Source: Paraburkholderia sp. D15
GTDB taxonomy: Bacteria; Pseudomonadota; Gammaproteobacteria; Burkholderiales; Burkholderiaceae
Length of the DNA: 64,000 bases
Assembly (NCBI RefSeq): GCF_029910215.1
Contig: NZ_CP110395.1
Span: 4,278,001 to 4,342,000, forward strand
Direction: 5' to 3'
Numbering within the stretch: the first letter of the stretch is position 1; each line of letters starts with the position of its first letter. The translations under genes and the position numbers were made by a program. Below the pieces are notes generated by a model that did no database searches, was not told where the DNA came from, and saw only the letters and a list, made by a program, of their open reading frames with translations. Positions 63,976 to 64,000 of this stretch are shown here, one piece after another.

Positions 63976-64000
63976 ACCTGACTGCCCTCACAAAAGAGAT

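Noticed and set aside
1..64000. CRISPR arrays, tRNA or rRNA genes, insertion sequences
   Set aside because: No regularly spaced direct repeats, no tRNA-like sequence and no transposase or integrase were recognised by eye; a dedicated scan was not possible.

Overview
The window is high-GC chromosomal DNA from a motile beta-proteobacterium of the Burkholderia/Paraburkholderia type. The gene order (flg cluster, flhBA-flhFG-fliA, mot-che operon beside flhDC, fliC-fliD with a glycosyltransferase), the DUF2844/DUF3443 pair, the VELF-tailed CheD and the Ala/Pro-rich FlhF all suggest this group. The genus is inferred from protein character and gene order, not from a marker gene.

Positions 1-12.6 kb read leftwards: flgB-C-D-E-F-G-H-I-J (rod, hook, rings), a YcgR-type brake gene and flgKL (hook-filament junction). 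Divergent from flgB is flgA (P-ring chaperone), then flgM-flgN (anti-sigma28 and chaperone). A hicAB toxin-antitoxin pair separates flgN from fliA. Positions 16.6-24 kb hold the leftward operons flhF-flhG-fliA and flhB-flhA. A lipoprotein/secreted pair (DUF3443, DUF2844) follows. Positions 26.2-37.9 kb form one leftward motility/chemotaxis operon, motA-motB-cheY-cheA-cheW-mcp-cheR-cheD-cheB-cheY-cheZ. The master regulator flhDC (38.2-39.1 kb) lies upstream of it, with a leader of about 345 nt carrying two palindromes.

From 39.8 to 49.1 kb there is mixed housekeeping and accessory content: a GT4 glycosyltransferase, an H-NS-like protein, AqpZ, a histidine-phosphatase-like protein, a small secreted protein, a Cof-type HAD phosphatase, a BadF/GlcNAc-kinase-like protein, Tag, an uncharacterised protein, ribosomal protein S21 and an aldo/keto reductase. 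From 49.4 to 57.1 kb fliC-fliD-fliT is followed by a GT41 (O-GlcNAc-transferase-like) TPR protein, a VioA-like sugar aminotransferase and a NeuD/PglD-like acyltransferase, read here as a flagellin glycosylation module. The right end has a HAD lipoprotein, a CaCA exchanger behind a recognisable yybP-ykoY manganese riboswitch, and a VgrG plus DUF4123 adaptor whose likely effector lies beyond the window.

The regulatory hierarchy is partly readable. flhDC has a sigma70-like promoter. Three class II operon starts (flgB/flgA, flhF, flhB) share a block built on CCCCCTTT. Five late transcripts (flgKL, ycgR, flgM, motA, fliC) carry sigma28 elements of the form T(C/A)AA-N15/16-GCCGnnAA.

The most notable observations are an FlhG that lacks its P-loop lysines, the Mn riboswitch on a CaCA gene, the shared class II promoter block, the palindromes in the flhDC leader, the four VELF repeats in CheD, the pepsin-like motifs in the DUF3443 lipoprotein and the flagellin glycosylation module. 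No rRNA, tRNA, CRISPR array, transposase or integrase was seen.
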